A stretch of DNA of 32,888 nucleotides from Alphaproteobacteria bacterium (GCA_015062445.1 SUUQ01000009.1:1-32888), one strand, 5' to 3'; shown: positions 13,866 through 23,873, numbered from the stretch's first letter. Notes: generated from the letters alone by a model not told the origin. Translations and numbers: made by a program.

Positions 13866-15758
13866 TTATTTCTTTTCAGAAAAATCTGCATCAACCGTGC
13901 CGTCTTCATTTTTCTTTTCATCGGCACCTGCGTTTTGCTGTTCGGCCTGCTGCGCTTTATAAACCGCTTCGCCCAGTTTCATGGCTTTATCGTTCAGCGC
14001 ATCTGTCTTTGCCTTCAGTGATTCTACTGTGGCATCTGCCTTGGCAACTTCGTCTGCCAATTCTTTTTTTGCATCTTCAATTGCTTTCTTTTCATCTTCG
14101 CTGATTTTATCGCCATGTTCTTTCAGTGCTTTTTCAATTGCAAACACTGCGGTTTCTGCGGCATTTTTTGCCTCGGCCAGTTCACGTTTCTTTTTATCGG
14201 CTTCGGCATTTGCAGCGGCTTCGTCAACCATGCGTTTGATTTCGTCTTCACTTAATCCGCCATCAGACTTGATTGAAATTGCCTGTTCTTTACCTGTTCC
14301 TTTGTCTTTTGCGGACACGTGAACGATACCATTTGCATCGATATCGAACGAAACTTCGATTTGTGGCATGCCACGTGGGGCCGGTGCGATACCTTCCAGA
14401 TTAAACTGTCCCAACAGTTTGTTATCTGCGGCCATATCACGTTCACCCTGGAACACACGGATTGTTACAGCAGACTGATTGTCTTCTGCAGTACTGAACA
14501 CCTGTGATTTTTTTGTTGGGATTGTTGTGTTGCGGTCAATCAGACGTGTGAAAACCCCGCCCAGTGTTTCGATACCCAATGACAATGGTGTCACATCCAG
14601 CAACAGAACATCTTTTACATCGCCTTTCAGAACACCGCCCTGAATTGCAGCCCCCATACCGACAACTTCGTCTGGGTTAACGCCTTTGTGTGGTTCACGA
14701 CCAAAGAATTCTTTGACTGTTTCTGCGACCTTTGGCATACGTGTTTGTCCGCCGACCAAGATAACTTCATTAATCTGTGATTTTTCCAGACCTGCATCTT
14801 TCAGTGCCTTTTTGCATGGTTCGATTGTGCGTTCAATCAGGTCTGCCACCAACGACTCCAGCTTTGCACGTGTCAACGTTGTGTTAAAGTGCTTTGGTCC
14901 TGTTGCGTCTGCTGTCAGATATGGCAGGTTAATATCCGTGCTGGTTTTAGAAGACAGTTCGATTTTTGCCTTTTCTGCTGCTTCTTTCAGACGTTGCAGT
15001 GCCAATTTATCACCGGACAGGTCGATACCAGATTGTGCTTTGAATTCTGCGATCAGATGTTCCAAGATACGTGCGTCAAAGTCTGAACCACCCAATGCTG
15101 TATCGCCGTTTGTTGATTTTACTTCGAACACACCATCAATAATTTCCAGGATAGACACGTCAAACGTACCACCCCCCAGGTCATAAACTGCGATAACACC
15201 GTCTTTGCCTTTGTCTAATCCGTATGCCAATGCGGCTGCGGTTGGTTCATTAACGATACGTAAAACGTTCAGTCCTGCGATACGACCTGCATCTTTTGTT
15301 GCCTGACGTTGTGAATCGTTAAAGTATGCAGGCACGGTAATAACAGCATCTGTCACAGTTTCGCCCAAATAGGATTCTGCATCTTTTTTCAGTTTGGCCA
15401 AAATCATTGCAGAAATCTGTGAAGGTGCATATTTTTTGCCGTCCATTTCCACCCATGCATCGCCATTATCGCCTGCGACAATTTTATATGGCACACGTGC
15501 GGCGATTTCTTTGACTGCTGGGCTGTCAAAGCGCAATCCCATCAAACGTTTAATTTCATAAATTGTATTTTCCGGGTTTGTAACCGCCTGGTTTTTTGCG
15601 GTAATACCGACCAGCTGTTCGCCACCAGATGTCAGTGCCACCACAGACGGTGTTGTACGTTGTCCTTCGGCATTTTCGATAATCTTTGGGTCTGTTCCAT
15701 CCATGAATGCCATGGCTGAATTAGTTGTCCCCAGGTCAATACCAATAACTTTTCCCAT
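13866..15758 (-). CDS. dnaK: Molecular chaperone DnaK (Hsp70)
   Basis: This 630-residue Hsp70 folds client proteins using ATP with DnaJ and GrpE. The ATPase domain begins [14 protein letters not shown] and has [13 protein letters not shown] and [12 protein letters not shown]. The linker and substrate domain follow at [19 protein letters not shown], and the helical lid ends in an Ala/Gln-rich stretch and DADFSEKK. Length is standard. AAGGAGT lies upstream of ATG 15758. No dnaJ or grpE lies beside it in this window, unlike the common dnaK-dnaJ pair. It is a single-gene unit with its own terminator. Confidence 0.98.
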   Translation of the reverse strand: MGKVIGIDLGTTNSAMAFMDGTDPKIIENAEGQRTTPSVVALTSGGEQLVGITAKNQAVTNPENTIYEIKRLMGLRFDSPAVKEIAARVPYKIVAGDNGDAWVEMDGKKYAPSQISAMILAKLKKDAESYLGETVTDAVITVPAYFNDSQRQATKDAGRIAGLNVLRIVNEPTAAALAYGLDKGKDGVIAVYDLGGGTFDVSILEIIDGVFEVKSTNGDTALGGSDFDARILEHLIAEFKAQSGIDLSGDKLALQRLKEAAEKAKIELSSKTSTDINLPYLTADATGPKHFNTTLTRAKLESLVADLIERTIEPCKKALKDAGLEKSQINEVILVGGQTRMPKVAETVKEFFGREPHKGVNPDEVVGMGAAIQGGVLKGDVKDVLLLDVTPLSLGIETLGGVFTRLIDRNTTIPTKKSQVFSTAEDNQSAVTIRVFQGERDMAADNKLLGQFNLEGIAPAPRGMPQIEVSFDIDANGIVHVSAKDKGTGKEQAISIKSDGGLSEDEIKRMVDEAAANAEADKKKRELAEAKNAAETAVFAIEKALKEHGDKISEDEKKAIEDAKKELADEVAKADATVESLKAKTDALNDKAMKLGEAVYKAQQAEQQNAGADEKKNEDGTVDADFSEKK

Positions 15759-15856
15759 AATTTATACTCCTTAGATTTTTTAGCTTAACCACGATATAGT
15801 TATGCAAAAAAAGATTTCAAGGGGCAACAGACATATTTTCTTAAATCGCTGCCATG

Positions 15857-15886
15857 AAAAAAAGCCGCCCAAAAATGGGCGGGATT
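15857..15886 (-). terminator. Terminator of rplY
   Basis: On the minus strand CCGCCC-ATTTTT-GGGCGG is followed by CTTTTTTT. Confidence 0.88.
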
Positions 15887-15909
15887 TTTTCTGTTCAGAA
15901 CACGAACAA

Positions 15910-16527
15910 TTATTTTTTGCCTGCGGCAGCCATTGCAGCGGCCTTGGCTTTTTCGTCTTCTTCCATTGGCATCTTACCACCGATTGTTGCGAATGCCAAT
16001 TCTGCCTGGTGCAGCCCCAGTTCAATACCGTCTGGCAATACCAGGTCAGAACCGTGAACCACATCACCGATTGTCAATTCGGCCAAATCGATAATAATTT
16101 TTTCTGGGATAACATCGACCAACCCACGCAGTGCAACCTTACGTACTGCAAAGTTCAATGTACCACCCAATTTCAAACCCTTAGAAGTTTCTACATTGAT
16201 GACTTCTACAGGCACAACCACGTTAACAGGTTTTTTCACATCGATACGCTTAAAGTCTGCATGAATAACTGCATCAGACACAGGATGATATTGCACATCC
16301 ATCAGCATTGCATCTTCTGTACCATCGGTTGTTTTGATTTGGAATAATTTTGTCCGCAAACCGGGTGTTTTCAACAACATATCGAATTCACGACCGTTCA
16401 GTTCGATTGCGATTGGGGCTTTCTTTTCGCCATAAATCACCGCAGGAATATTTTTATTGTTGCGGATGCTGCGTGCGGCCCCCTTGCCAGCAACGTTGCG
16501 AATTTCTGCATTTAAGTTAATTGCCAT
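15910..16527 (-). CDS. rplY: 50S ribosomal protein L25 (CTC/TL5 type)
   Basis: L25 binds 5S rRNA. The 205-residue form is the long CTC type with an N-terminal 5S-binding domain (VAGKGAARSIRNNKNIPAVIYG, about 12-33, and DVQYHPVSDAVIHADF) and a C-terminal β domain (VPVEVINVETSKGLKLGGTL, then VDVIPEKIIIDLAELTIGD). An Ala/Lys/Glu tail follows. AAAAGGAT precedes the ATG. Many bacteria place pth after this gene; here dnaK follows instead, behind a terminator. Confidence 0.95.
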   Translation of the reverse strand: MAINLNAEIRNVAGKGAARSIRNNKNIPAVIYGEKKAPIAIELNGREFDMLLKTPGLRTKLFQIKTTDGTEDAMLMDVQYHPVSDAVIHADFKRIDVKKPVNVVVPVEVINVETSKGLKLGGTLNFAVRKVALRGLVDVIPEKIIIDLAELTIGDVVHGSDLVLPDGIELGLHQAELAFATIGGKMPMEEDEKAKAAAMAAAGKK

Positions 16528-16632
16528 TTTTTTATCCTTTTGATAGCATTGTTTTTGTGTATTGCACGGCCTCCAAGGGTGCTGTGCGGGGCATATTATT
16601 ACTTAAACCCACAAAAAAATCAAGTAATTTTA

Positions 16633-17193
16633 TTATATTTTTCTCAGAATCAAAAATCTTGCACGTCCATATGTTTTATCACGCAGCACTTCCCATGCAT
16701 CTGCATTTGGTGCAACCTCGTGTCCGATTTCTTGTTCCCAAATCAGTATGGTGCCACTTTTAACAACATTTGCTGCCCGCCGTACCAGCGCCACCCCCAG
16801 TTCATACATTGCATAGGGCGGATCAACAAATATCAAATCTGCATCTGCTGCAATTTTTTCTGTATTGCCCACTGCATCGGCCTGGATAACCTGACATCTG
16901 CCACATTCCCCCAGTCGTTTTATATTATCTGTAATTGTCCGAACCGACGATGCCGCCGTATCTGTAAACACAACCGTGGCATCCGGATATCTGGATACGC
17001 ATTCCAGCCCAAATGCCCCACTGCCTGCGAACGCATCCCAAACGCAGATGTGTTCTGTCGGATTTATGATGCCCGATTCCAGCATATTAAACAGCGCAAT
17101 CCGTGCCCGATTTTGTGTTGGTCGTGCATCGGGCGGTAAATTCAATCGCCGCCCCCGATATTTACCCGAAATAATTTGCAACTTTGAATCCAT
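16633..17193 (-). CDS. rsmD: 16S rRNA (guanine966-N2)-methyltransferase RsmD
   Basis: RsmD methylates G966 of 16S rRNA using S-adenosylmethionine. Signatures in the 186-residue protein are IISGKYRGRRLNLP (about 7-20), RPTQNRARIALFNML, the SAM-binding DAFAGSGAFGLECVSR and the catalytic FVDPPYAMYE. The ATG at 17193 is preferred over a GTG at 17202, because the GTG adds only three residues and neither has a ribosome site. The start lies 17 bp from the divergent tadA start, so the mRNA may be leaderless or nearly so. Confidence 0.92.
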   Translation of the reverse strand: MDSKLQIISGKYRGRRLNLPPDARPTQNRARIALFNMLESGIINPTEHICVWDAFAGSGAFGLECVSRYPDATVVFTDTAASSVRTITDNIKRLGECGRCQVIQADAVGNTEKIAADADLIFVDPPYAMYELGVALVRRAANVVKSGTILIWEQEIGHEVAPNADAWEVLRDKTYGRARFLILRKI

Positions 17194-17210
17194 GTGATAC
17201 ACTATACAGT

Positions 17211-17657
17211 ATGAAATTTATGAATCAAGCCATTATTGCTGCCCGCCGTGCGGCCGCTCATGACGATGTACCAATTGGTGCAGTGATTGTTCACAATGGC
17301 AAAATCATTGCCCGTGGCGAAAACCAGGTCCAGCAAAAGCGCAACCCCACATTGCACGCAGAAATTGTTGCAATAAACCGTGCATGCAAAAAACTGGGGC
17401 AAAAGTTTCTGGACGAATGTGACATTTATGTATCATTAGAACCGTGTGCGATGTGTGCAACTGCAATATCGTTTGCCCGCATCCGCAACATATATTATGC
17501 TGCCACCGATGCCAAGGGCGGCGGGATAACGGCGAATGCCCGTATTTTTGATACTGATTCCCACCTGTGGAAACCGACCATTCACCACATGCCAGAATAC
17601 GCAGCGGAATCTGCCCAGATGTTGCGGGATTTTTTTGCCACCCGCCGCAAAAAATAA
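17211..17657 (+). CDS. tadA: tRNA-specific adenosine deaminase TadA
   Basis: TadA converts A34 to inosine in tRNA-Arg(ACG). The 148-residue protein has DVPIGAVIV, the zinc and catalytic HAE (His49, Glu51) and EPCAMC (Cys79, Cys82), followed by FARIRNIYYAATDAKGG. The ATG at 17211 begins the conserved N-terminal helix; a longer frame from 17184 would run into rsmD. TATACAGT lies just before the ATG and no ribosome site is visible, so translation may be leaderless. The gene is divergent from rsmD and ends in a shared terminator with gpmI. Confidence 0.92.
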   Translation: MKFMNQAIIAARRAAAHDDVPIGAVIVHNGKIIARGENQVQQKRNPTLHAEIVAINRACKKLGQKFLDECDIYVSLEPCAMCATAISFARIRNIYYAATDAKGGGITANARIFDTDSHLWKPTIHHMPEYAAESAQMLRDFFATRRKK

Positions 17658-17682
17658 TCCGCCAATTGGCGGACTTATTTTT
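17653..17682. terminator. Bidirectional terminator between tadA and gpmI
   Basis: TCCGCC-AATT-GGCGGA (17658-17673) is a perfect palindrome with T-rich tracts on both strands. Confidence 0.85.
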
Positions 17683-19153
17683 ATACCAGTGATTTTCCAG
17701 TCATCTGGGCTGGCTGTTCAATCCCCAGCAACTTTAACATTGTCGGCGCAATATCGGCCAGTCCGCCATCACGAACCGCCGGTGCATTATTTGCAACAAC
17801 GACAAAGTTTACCGGATTTGTCGTATGTGCTGTCCACGGCAGGTTATTTTCCATATCCCACATTTTTTCTGCATTTCCGTGATCGGCAGTAATCAGAACA
17901 ATTCCATCCAGTTTTAACACCGCCTTGACCAGTCGTTCTAACTGCGAATCCAGTACCTCCATTGCCTGAATGGTTGCGTTCATATTTCCTGTATGCCCGA
18001 CCATATCACCATTGGCCCAGTTCAGTATCACAACGTCAAAGTCGCCCAAGATTGGCAACAGTGCATCTGTGATTTCCACCGCAGACATTTCTGGTTTCAT
18101 ATCAAACGTTGCAACATTTGGCGATGGAATCAGAACTTTTTTTTCACCGTCCAGGTCAATATTTCTTTCTGCGTCAAAAAAGTACGTCACATGATTATAC
18201 TTTTCTGTTTCCGCAATGCGCAGTTGGCTTAATCCATGCTGTGCCAAGACATCGCCCAGCGTATTTTGAATTGCCTCATCCGGCAACAGGGCGGGGCAAA
18301 CCTCGTTCAGTCCTTCGCCATATTGTGAAAAGCATAAAATGTGTACCCCTGTTTTGACGATTTCACGCATAATCTGTCTGGCACGGTCGCTGCGATAATT
18401 TCCGAACAGGAAACCATCTTTGGCTGTAATCGGCACATCGCCATCTATGACGGTTGGCCAAATAAATTCGTCTGTTTCGCCCCGTTCATATGCCGCCGCC
18501 AGTGCATCCTGAATTGTTTTTGCACGATACTTTGACGATGCGTTTGCGATTGCGTCGATTGCAACCTGTGTTCTGTCCATGTTTTGATTTCTGTCCATGG
18601 CATAGTACCGTCCAGACAGTGTTCCCCAAAACACTTGTCCATCTGCAAATTCATTGGTCAAATTTGATTGTATTAAATCAATATACTTTCCAGCCGATTG
18701 GGGCAGGGTATCCCGTCCATCTGCGATAAAGTGTACGCACACACGCAGTCCATTTTTAACAACATACTTAACGATTGTGACAATATCGTTAATATCTGCA
18801 TGCACCCGTCCGTCAGACATCAGTCCCGCCACATGTACGATACCACCATCGTTTTTTATCGTCTGAATAAATTTTTGTAATTGTTTGTTATTGTCCCAGT
18901 TTTCCAGTTGGAACCGCCGCAAGAACTGATTTACGACCCGTCCAGCACCGATTGTAATGTGACCGACCTCGGAATTACCCATTGTGCCATCTGGCAGCCC
19001 GACTGCAGTTCCACTGGCATTTAAAATACTGTGCGGATATTTTTTCAATATCGCCTTCCAGAACGGCATATTCGCCTGTTCGACTGCATTAAATTTTTTA
19101 TCTTGATTGATACCAATTCCGTCCATAATGCACAGAACTAATGGCCTTTTCAT
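17681..19153 (-). CDS. gpmI: 2,3-bisphosphoglycerate-independent phosphoglycerate mutase
   Basis: This enzyme interconverts 3- and 2-phosphoglycerate in glycolysis with two Mn ions and a phosphoserine intermediate. The 490-residue protein shows Asp11 in MDGIG, the catalytic Ser61 in GNSEVGH, SDGRVHADI, ADGRDTLP, NWANGDMVGHTGN (metal Asp and His), TADHGNAE and HTTNPV. The ATG at 19153 has AAGGGG upstream; longer frames lack a ribosome site and family similarity. Trp is usual where DGIGI has Ile. It is divergent from the XRE regulator. Confidence 0.96.
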   Translation of the reverse strand: MKRPLVLCIMDGIGINQDKKFNAVEQANMPFWKAILKKYPHSILNASGTAVGLPDGTMGNSEVGHITIGAGRVVNQFLRRFQLENWDNNKQLQKFIQTIKNDGGIVHVAGLMSDGRVHADINDIVTIVKYVVKNGLRVCVHFIADGRDTLPQSAGKYIDLIQSNLTNEFADGQVFWGTLSGRYYAMDRNQNMDRTQVAIDAIANASSKYRAKTIQDALAAAYERGETDEFIWPTVIDGDVPITAKDGFLFGNYRSDRARQIMREIVKTGVHILCFSQYGEGLNEVCPALLPDEAIQNTLGDVLAQHGLSQLRIAETEKYNHVTYFFDAERNIDLDGEKKVLIPSPNVATFDMKPEMSAVEITDALLPILGDFDVVILNWANGDMVGHTGNMNATIQAMEVLDSQLERLVKAVLKLDGIVLITADHGNAEKMWDMENNLPWTAHTTNPVNFVVVANNAPAVRDGGLADIAPTMLKLLGIEQPAQMTGKSLV

Positions 19154-19204
19154 ATAAAACCCCTTCGTAATATTATTGCTTAGCACAGTATAACTGTTTT
19201 TTAA

Positions 19205-19233
19205 TTGCAAAATCAAAAGAAAAATTGTATAAA
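19205..19233 (+). promoter_or_regulatory. Sigma-70-type promoter for the XRE regulator
   Basis: TTGCAA (19205-19210) and TATAAA (19228-19233) are 17 bp apart, about 40 bases before the start codon. The region also faces the gpmI start, so regulator binding here could affect both. Confidence 0.6.
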
Positions 19234-19271
19234 ATGTAATACAGGAACCTGTTCTTATGGAGTAAGAAATT

Positions 19272-19691
19272 ATGAGTGGAAAACCATTTATACCATCTGC
19301 GATTGATGAACACATTGGCCAGCGTATGCAATTGCGCCGTGTCATGATGGGCATGTCCCAGAAAGACCTGGCAAAAATATGTGGTGTCACCTTTCAGCAG
19401 ATTCAAAAATATGAAAGTGCGGGCAACAGAATATCTGCATCACGTTTATTCGAACTCAGTGCAGCTCTGGAAACCCCCGTGTCATTTTTCTTTGCTGGAT
19501 TACCTGGGTATATTGAACGTGAACCCCGCAATGGCCATATCCCACGCAATCGCATGTGTGACCAGCCGACAAATGACCCCCTGGCCAGAAACGAATCATT
19601 ACAGTTAATAAATCTGTATTGGAAGCTAAGTTCAGATGACCAGCGTAAGATGGTCATGAAAATGTTGCGGGCATTAACCGGCCAAGACTAA
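19272..19691 (+). CDS. XRE-family transcriptional regulator
   Basis: This 139-residue protein has a Cro/CI helix-turn-helix at about 15-72: IGQRMQLRRVMMGMSQKDLA, then GVTFQQIQKYESAGNRISASRL. It is followed by a short LETPVSFFF linker and a helical C-terminus (SDDQRKMVMKMLRALTG). This is the standard layout of a compact XRE regulator widespread in alphaproteobacteria. It probably acts as a dimer; targets cannot be read from the sequence. TGGAG precedes the ATG. It is a single gene between divergent gpmI and a bidirectional terminator. Confidence 0.92.
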   Translation: MSGKPFIPSAIDEHIGQRMQLRRVMMGMSQKDLAKICGVTFQQIQKYESAGNRISASRLFELSAALETPVSFFFAGLPGYIEREPRNGHIPRNRMCDQPTNDPLARNESLQLINLYWKLSSDDQRKMVMKMLRALTGQD

Positions 19692-19692
19692 G

Positions 19693-19724
19693 AAAAAAAG
19701 TTCCACATATGTGGAACTTTTTTA
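19693..19724. terminator. Bidirectional terminator, XRE gene and secreted-protein operon
   Basis: GTTCCACATATGTGGAAC (19700-19717) is a perfect palindrome flanked by A-rich and T-rich runs, so it serves both strands. Confidence 0.88.
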
Positions 19725-20936
19725 TTCATTTAGTGGCACCGTGCTGGATGGGCGCGCCGTACTTACGGTACTGGCACCTGACTTGACACAGTTTACATAT
19801 TCTGACGGAATTGTTTTTGTCCAACATTGCTGTTCCAAGTCCGGCTGTGTCATTTTTGTTTGTCCTTTGCCAAATATCATATCTGCCTTGGAATACGCAG
19901 TTGCATTTACACATCGATTTGCCTTGGCATCAAATACCATACCTGTTGAACATTGCACACAAACACCGGTTTGTGTGTGTACACCGCCACGAATACCTGC
20001 AGAACAGTTTATACAGTTGGTGTCCATTGATGATGCAAACCCCTTGGTTGTATCACCACAAAAATACTTTATACAGTTCCCATCAGTAATCTTATGATGC
20101 ATTTCGGACTTAAACCCGTCTTTTGGGAATCCAGAACAAAACTTTTCCTCTTCTATTTTTTCCTGTACTTGTGGATCCTGTGCTGCGACTTTTTCTTCTG
20201 CGACAACAATCGGAATACAGTCTGCATTATTTGCATCTGCTTTATATCCTTCTGCGCACAGCAATTTTGTTGTTCCTGCCACAGAAACAGATTTAACAAA
20301 CGAGTCTATTTTTTTCCAATTATCACGTCCGCACTCAATCATAACTGGTGCCGCCATGATACCGTGTTCCATGAAACGTACCCCGCCCAACAGCGCAACA
20401 AATTTTGGATCTTCGCCCCATTCACTAAACGCGGCAACGTTTGCAGACCTTTCGTTTGTATCATTGCCCGAACTTTTTATACCCAACCCTGCAAACAAAC
20501 CATTAGTTCTGTTATTCAACAGAGCTGTTTCATATCTCAGAGGTTTTTCGCCTTGTTTTGTGCAATTAACCCCTGCATATCCGCTTTCGCACAACCACAG
20601 ACATTGATCATATCTGAATCCGTTTGGTGAAAAGTACTTGGTCCATGTACGTTTCTTTTTTGCCTTATTCGCACACTGAACCTGATATGGACAGAAATAG
20701 CCGCCATGTTCTACTATTTTTTCTGCGACCAAACCAACAACTCCCCACTCATCATCCCAGGTTCCATGTGTGCCACCTTTACCAGTGCGGCCCGATAAAA
20801 TAAATCCCGATGCATTCCCAGACGCAGACGTACTTTTATATCCCCACCAAGAACTTGCAGAACCATTAATATTAACAGCCCCCGCTGTTCCAACAAGCAT
20901 CATGCACGCAATAAATGAAACGCAATATTTTTTCAT
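19722..20936 (-). CDS. Secreted Cys-containing protein (404 aa), unknown family
   Basis: The signal peptide spans residues 1 to about 20 (MKKYCVSFIACMMLVGTAGA). ATG 20936 has AAAGG upstream; a longer frame to 20984 would overlap the preceding gene. The mature N-terminus is Ser/Gly/Trp-rich (SSWWGYKSTSASG), followed by YFCPYQVQC and LWLCESGYAGVNC. The C-terminal third has Cys pairs typical of small disulfide modules (CINCSAGIRGG, CVQCSTGMVFD). I cannot name the family. It is the last gene of the secA-dnaE-rsmH run, 13 bases after the 809-residue secreted protein, and is probably co-expressed with it. Confidence 0.85.
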   Translation of the reverse strand: MKKYCVSFIACMMLVGTAGAVNINGSASSWWGYKSTSASGNASGFILSGRTGKGGTHGTWDDEWGVVGLVAEKIVEHGGYFCPYQVQCANKAKKKRTWTKYFSPNGFRYDQCLWLCESGYAGVNCTKQGEKPLRYETALLNNRTNGLFAGLGIKSSGNDTNERSANVAAFSEWGEDPKFVALLGGVRFMEHGIMAAPVMIECGRDNWKKIDSFVKSVSVAGTTKLLCAEGYKADANNADCIPIVVAEEKVAAQDPQVQEKIEEEKFCSGFPKDGFKSEMHHKITDGNCIKYFCGDTTKGFASSMDTNCINCSAGIRGGVHTQTGVCVQCSTGMVFDAKANRCVNATAYSKADMIFGKGQTKMTQPDLEQQCWTKTIPSEYVNCVKSGASTVSTARPSSTVPLNE

Positions 20937-20949
20937 TTGATATAAACCT

Positions 20950-23379
20950 TTAGTTTTCTGATGGCACGACATAGCAAACCCCACCTTCGAAATAACCTGT
21001 TCCCAACTCTTTGCATTGCATTTCGTACCACTCGTCTGTCATGACACATTCGTCTTTGACAGGATCGTACGTTGCCAACGGCTGGCCAGAATTAGATTTA
21101 ATATCCAATGCATCTATATAATCTTGGCAATACAGCATCACAGTTGGATCAACACATCTGCCCCATGTTGCCACACTGTCTTTTTTGCCATTGTTCGCAG
21201 CACGTGTATTCCCCAGTCCATACACCGCGGTATAGAACGCCATAATATCATTTCCGCCTTGCGAACCAGGTTCCATCCAGTATCCACCAACATCGTCACA
21301 CAGTTCCGTCAACAGATATTCCATTTGTTCCACAACGTCATCCACAGATTTTCTAACCTGATTCTGTGTTTGCACTGGCAGTGCTTCAAACACCCGTTCG
21401 TCTTTATCCACAGTTGGGTCGCTGCACATATCAACGGCATACTTTTGTACCAATCCTTCAAATGTTTTTTCTGGTGCATCTGCATCGTCAATTATACGCA
21501 GTGGCAAATTACGACAGTTCCACGGAAAACCGACGTCACCTGCGTTTGGTGTGCATAAATCTTTGATATAATTATCGATTGCGGTCGCACATCCTTCGGC
21601 CACACGAACCGTATCAACCGTATCAACAAATTCCAGCAACTGAACAATTCCACAACTTTTTGAATTTTCGGCTGTTATATGTCCATTATCATCAAATTGA
21701 CATTGTGTGTTATTGCCATACAGCGCCGCACATGCCACGACTTTTTCGCGACACATTTCACGTGCTGCATACGCAGATATGGCACCCGCGGCCTGCGCGG
21801 TCGATGTATCAAAATCCCGCAGGGCAGATGTCTGTGTATCATAACACTCACTCATTGTGCTGACACAGGACATTTTTACTTCTTCTATTTTTTCATCTTG
21901 CGCCTGTGCGATTTCGATTAACGCGGTTCTTTTAAATTCCTCCCATACAATATCTGCCAAATCCCGACATGTGTCCAGTGCAGTATTTGCATACATACGC
22001 TTTGTATTCAAGAACGCATTAAATTTATCATTTTGGGCCAACACATCTGCATCCGTACCATCTAACGTAATCAGATTTTCCAGTTGAAACAACCTTGGTG
22101 AATAAATTGGTTCGCCTGTTGTTTGATTTACATATGCACCGGAATAGTCCAAGCACCTCTTATAATTAACTCCGCATGCTGCATCACTGGTCATCGCAGT
22201 CCGCACCTTTGCCACGCACTCATTGACATCAGACGAATTGTGTGCGCGATATTCTTCCAATCGTGCATCTCGCAGTATTTTTTCTGCCTGACGCACAGTC
22301 TGCTTTACACCTTCGCGTTTTGCGTTTATACTTTTTTCATATGCATTACAATCTTGCGTAATCAGTATACTATATGCACTGGTTGCCATATCCACAACAG
22401 GTTTGCTTTCACATTGGGCACCAATCATTTGCATACATTGTTTATTCACCGCCTGATACAGTGCCTGTCCTTCCAGTGACGTTAAATCAACCCCCGTACT
22501 GGTGTCAAATATCGAACTAGATGTTGCATCGCCCCAAATATCACCAATATCTGCAGAAAAATCCAGCGACAAAACCCCCACTGAATTATATGGATTAGAC
22601 GTAGTTGTTGCTTTTTTCTTGCCCGCCAACAGGTCCCCAATTTCGTTTAATATTGACTGTGCTGCACTGGTATCTTTTTTTATTGCGGCTTCTCCGACTG
22701 TTGCGGAATACATTGCATTAACTTCAGCAGCGGTTTTATCAACTGCATTCAAATTATTGTCTTCAAACTGCATCAGCAATGTTTTTGCCTCGTCCAGTGC
22801 GTATTCTGTATCACGAAAATCAAGAAAACGGTCGCTGCAATAGCATCTGCGATATGTATCATTTGCATTTGCGCAGAATTGATCCATACATGTTGCATAT
22901 GCCTCGCGACAGGTTGCATATCCCCCACCAATTTTCGAGATATCATTAAACACCGCTGTTGCCCGTGCAGACGTTGCCGCCCGTGCCAACCCACTGTTTG
23001 AAACATTCGCCGTACTGCGTGGTGTATTAATACCTATGGCACTGCGCGCAGAATTTATTGCTGTTGCACGTGCTGATTCAACGCGACCGACACTATGACT
23101 GTTTTGTCGTGCAACATTTCTCTCTGTCTGGCTGATTGCAGCCGAACGGGCCACATTGACTGGTGCTGCACGGCGAATTGCACTGCGTGCGGACACATTG
23201 ACAACCTGTCCAGAATCGCCGTTACCACGACTGATTGTGCGTCCATCTGAACGTTGTGTTGCATTTGCGATGATTGAACTGCGTGGATTTGGCGCCTGAA
23301 CCCCAGATGCCGCAGACACACCAAACACAGTTGCGAAAACTGCTGAAAACTGACCAAGATGCTTAAACACGTGTTTCAA
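20950..23379 (-). CDS. Large secreted helical Cys-containing protein (809 aa), unknown family
   Basis: The frame starts at TTG 23379 with GAGAGAAG four bases upstream; no ATG lies near, and a GTG three codons later is an alternative. A signal peptide runs to about residue 29 (AVFATVFGVSAASGVQA). The next 110 residues are low-complexity with repeated short Ala-Arg-Ser/Thr-Ala units (SARSAI, NVARSA, SARATA, NSARSAI). Beyond that is a mostly helical body with regularly placed Cys, such as TCREAYATCMDQFCANAND, RRCYCSDRF, MSCVSTMSEC and CREKVVAC. The C-terminus has YWMEPGSQGG and CYVVPSEN. The family is not recognised. It is probably periplasmic or surface-exposed, a partner of the next gene, and stabilised by disulfides. 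Confidence 0.85.
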   Translation of the reverse strand: MKHVFKHLGQFSAVFATVFGVSAASGVQAPNPRSSIIANATQRSDGRTISRGNGDSGQVVNVSARSAIRRAAPVNVARSAAISQTERNVARQNSHSVGRVESARATAINSARSAIGINTPRSTANVSNSGLARAATSARATAVFNDISKIGGGYATCREAYATCMDQFCANANDTYRRCYCSDRFLDFRDTEYALDEAKTLLMQFEDNNLNAVDKTAAEVNAMYSATVGEAAIKKDTSAAQSILNEIGDLLAGKKKATTTSNPYNSVGVLSLDFSADIGDIWGDATSSSIFDTSTGVDLTSLEGQALYQAVNKQCMQMIGAQCESKPVVDMATSAYSILITQDCNAYEKSINAKREGVKQTVRQAEKILRDARLEEYRAHNSSDVNECVAKVRTAMTSDAACGVNYKRCLDYSGAYVNQTTGEPIYSPRLFQLENLITLDGTDADVLAQNDKFNAFLNTKRMYANTALDTCRDLADIVWEEFKRTALIEIAQAQDEKIEEVKMSCVSTMSECYDTQTSALRDFDTSTAQAAGAISAYAAREMCREKVVACAALYGNNTQCQFDDNGHITAENSKSCGIVQLLEFVDTVDTVRVAEGCATAIDNYIKDLCTPNAGDVGFPWNCRNLPLRIIDDADAPEKTFEGLVQKYAVDMCSDPTVDKDERVFEALPVQTQNQVRKSVDDVVEQMEYLLTELCDDVGGYWMEPGSQGGNDIMAFYTAVYGLGNTRAANNGKKDSVATWGRCVDPTVMLYCQDYIDALDIKSNSGQPLATYDPVKDECVMTDEWYEMQCKELGTGYFEGGVCYVVPSEN

Positions 23380-23454
23380 TTTACTTCTCTCTTTTCCATA
23401 ATTTTATCATTTTTCATGGCATTGAATCAACATGAAATTAATACTGGTCGTCAA

Positions 23455-23856
23455 TTATTTATCATTTGTATTAAATCCATACAAAATTCCCATAAATACA
23501 ACCCATGCTTCATACGCAGAATCAAAGGCAGCATACGCAGTTTCTTTTTCGCCTGATTCCAGTGCGCGCAGTCCTGCATCCATATGCAAGACAGCTGAAT
23601 TCAGCATATTTTCTGATGCGTCCCACACATCACCTTCATATACGGAATTGTTCAGCAAAGGTCGCATTAAGTTTGTGCGCATTTCTTGAACCATCTGCAC
23701 CAACTGTGGCGAACTGGATTGTTTTTCGATGGCAACCATATTCATAAATGCAATGGTCAGGTCCTGATCCGCAGACAAATCCAGCGGATTTACTTTTTTT
23801 GCATTATCCGAACACTCGACCGCTGATTTCAATGCCGCAAATTGATTTTTTTTCAT
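23455..23856 (-). CDS. Small helical protein downstream of rsmH (133 aa)
   Basis: I do not recognise this protein. ATG 23856 lies 17 bases after the rsmH stop, with AAGG upstream. The protein is largely α-helical and acidic to neutral, with DLTIAFMNMVAIEKQ, a central LVQMVQEMRTNLMRPLL, and a C-terminal amphipathic SAVLHMDAGLRALESGEKET followed by WVVFMGILYGF. There is one Cys, no signal peptide and no clear membrane span. Position suggests co-transcription with rsmH. It might be a small regulatory or scaffolding protein, but that is a guess. Confidence 0.75.
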   Translation of the reverse strand: MKKNQFAALKSAVECSDNAKKVNPLDLSADQDLTIAFMNMVAIEKQSSSPQLVQMVQEMRTNLMRPLLNNSVYEGDVWDASENMLNSAVLHMDAGLRALESGEKETAYAAFDSAYEAWVVFMGILYGFNTNDK

Positions 23857-23873
23857 GTTATTATTGCCTTGTG

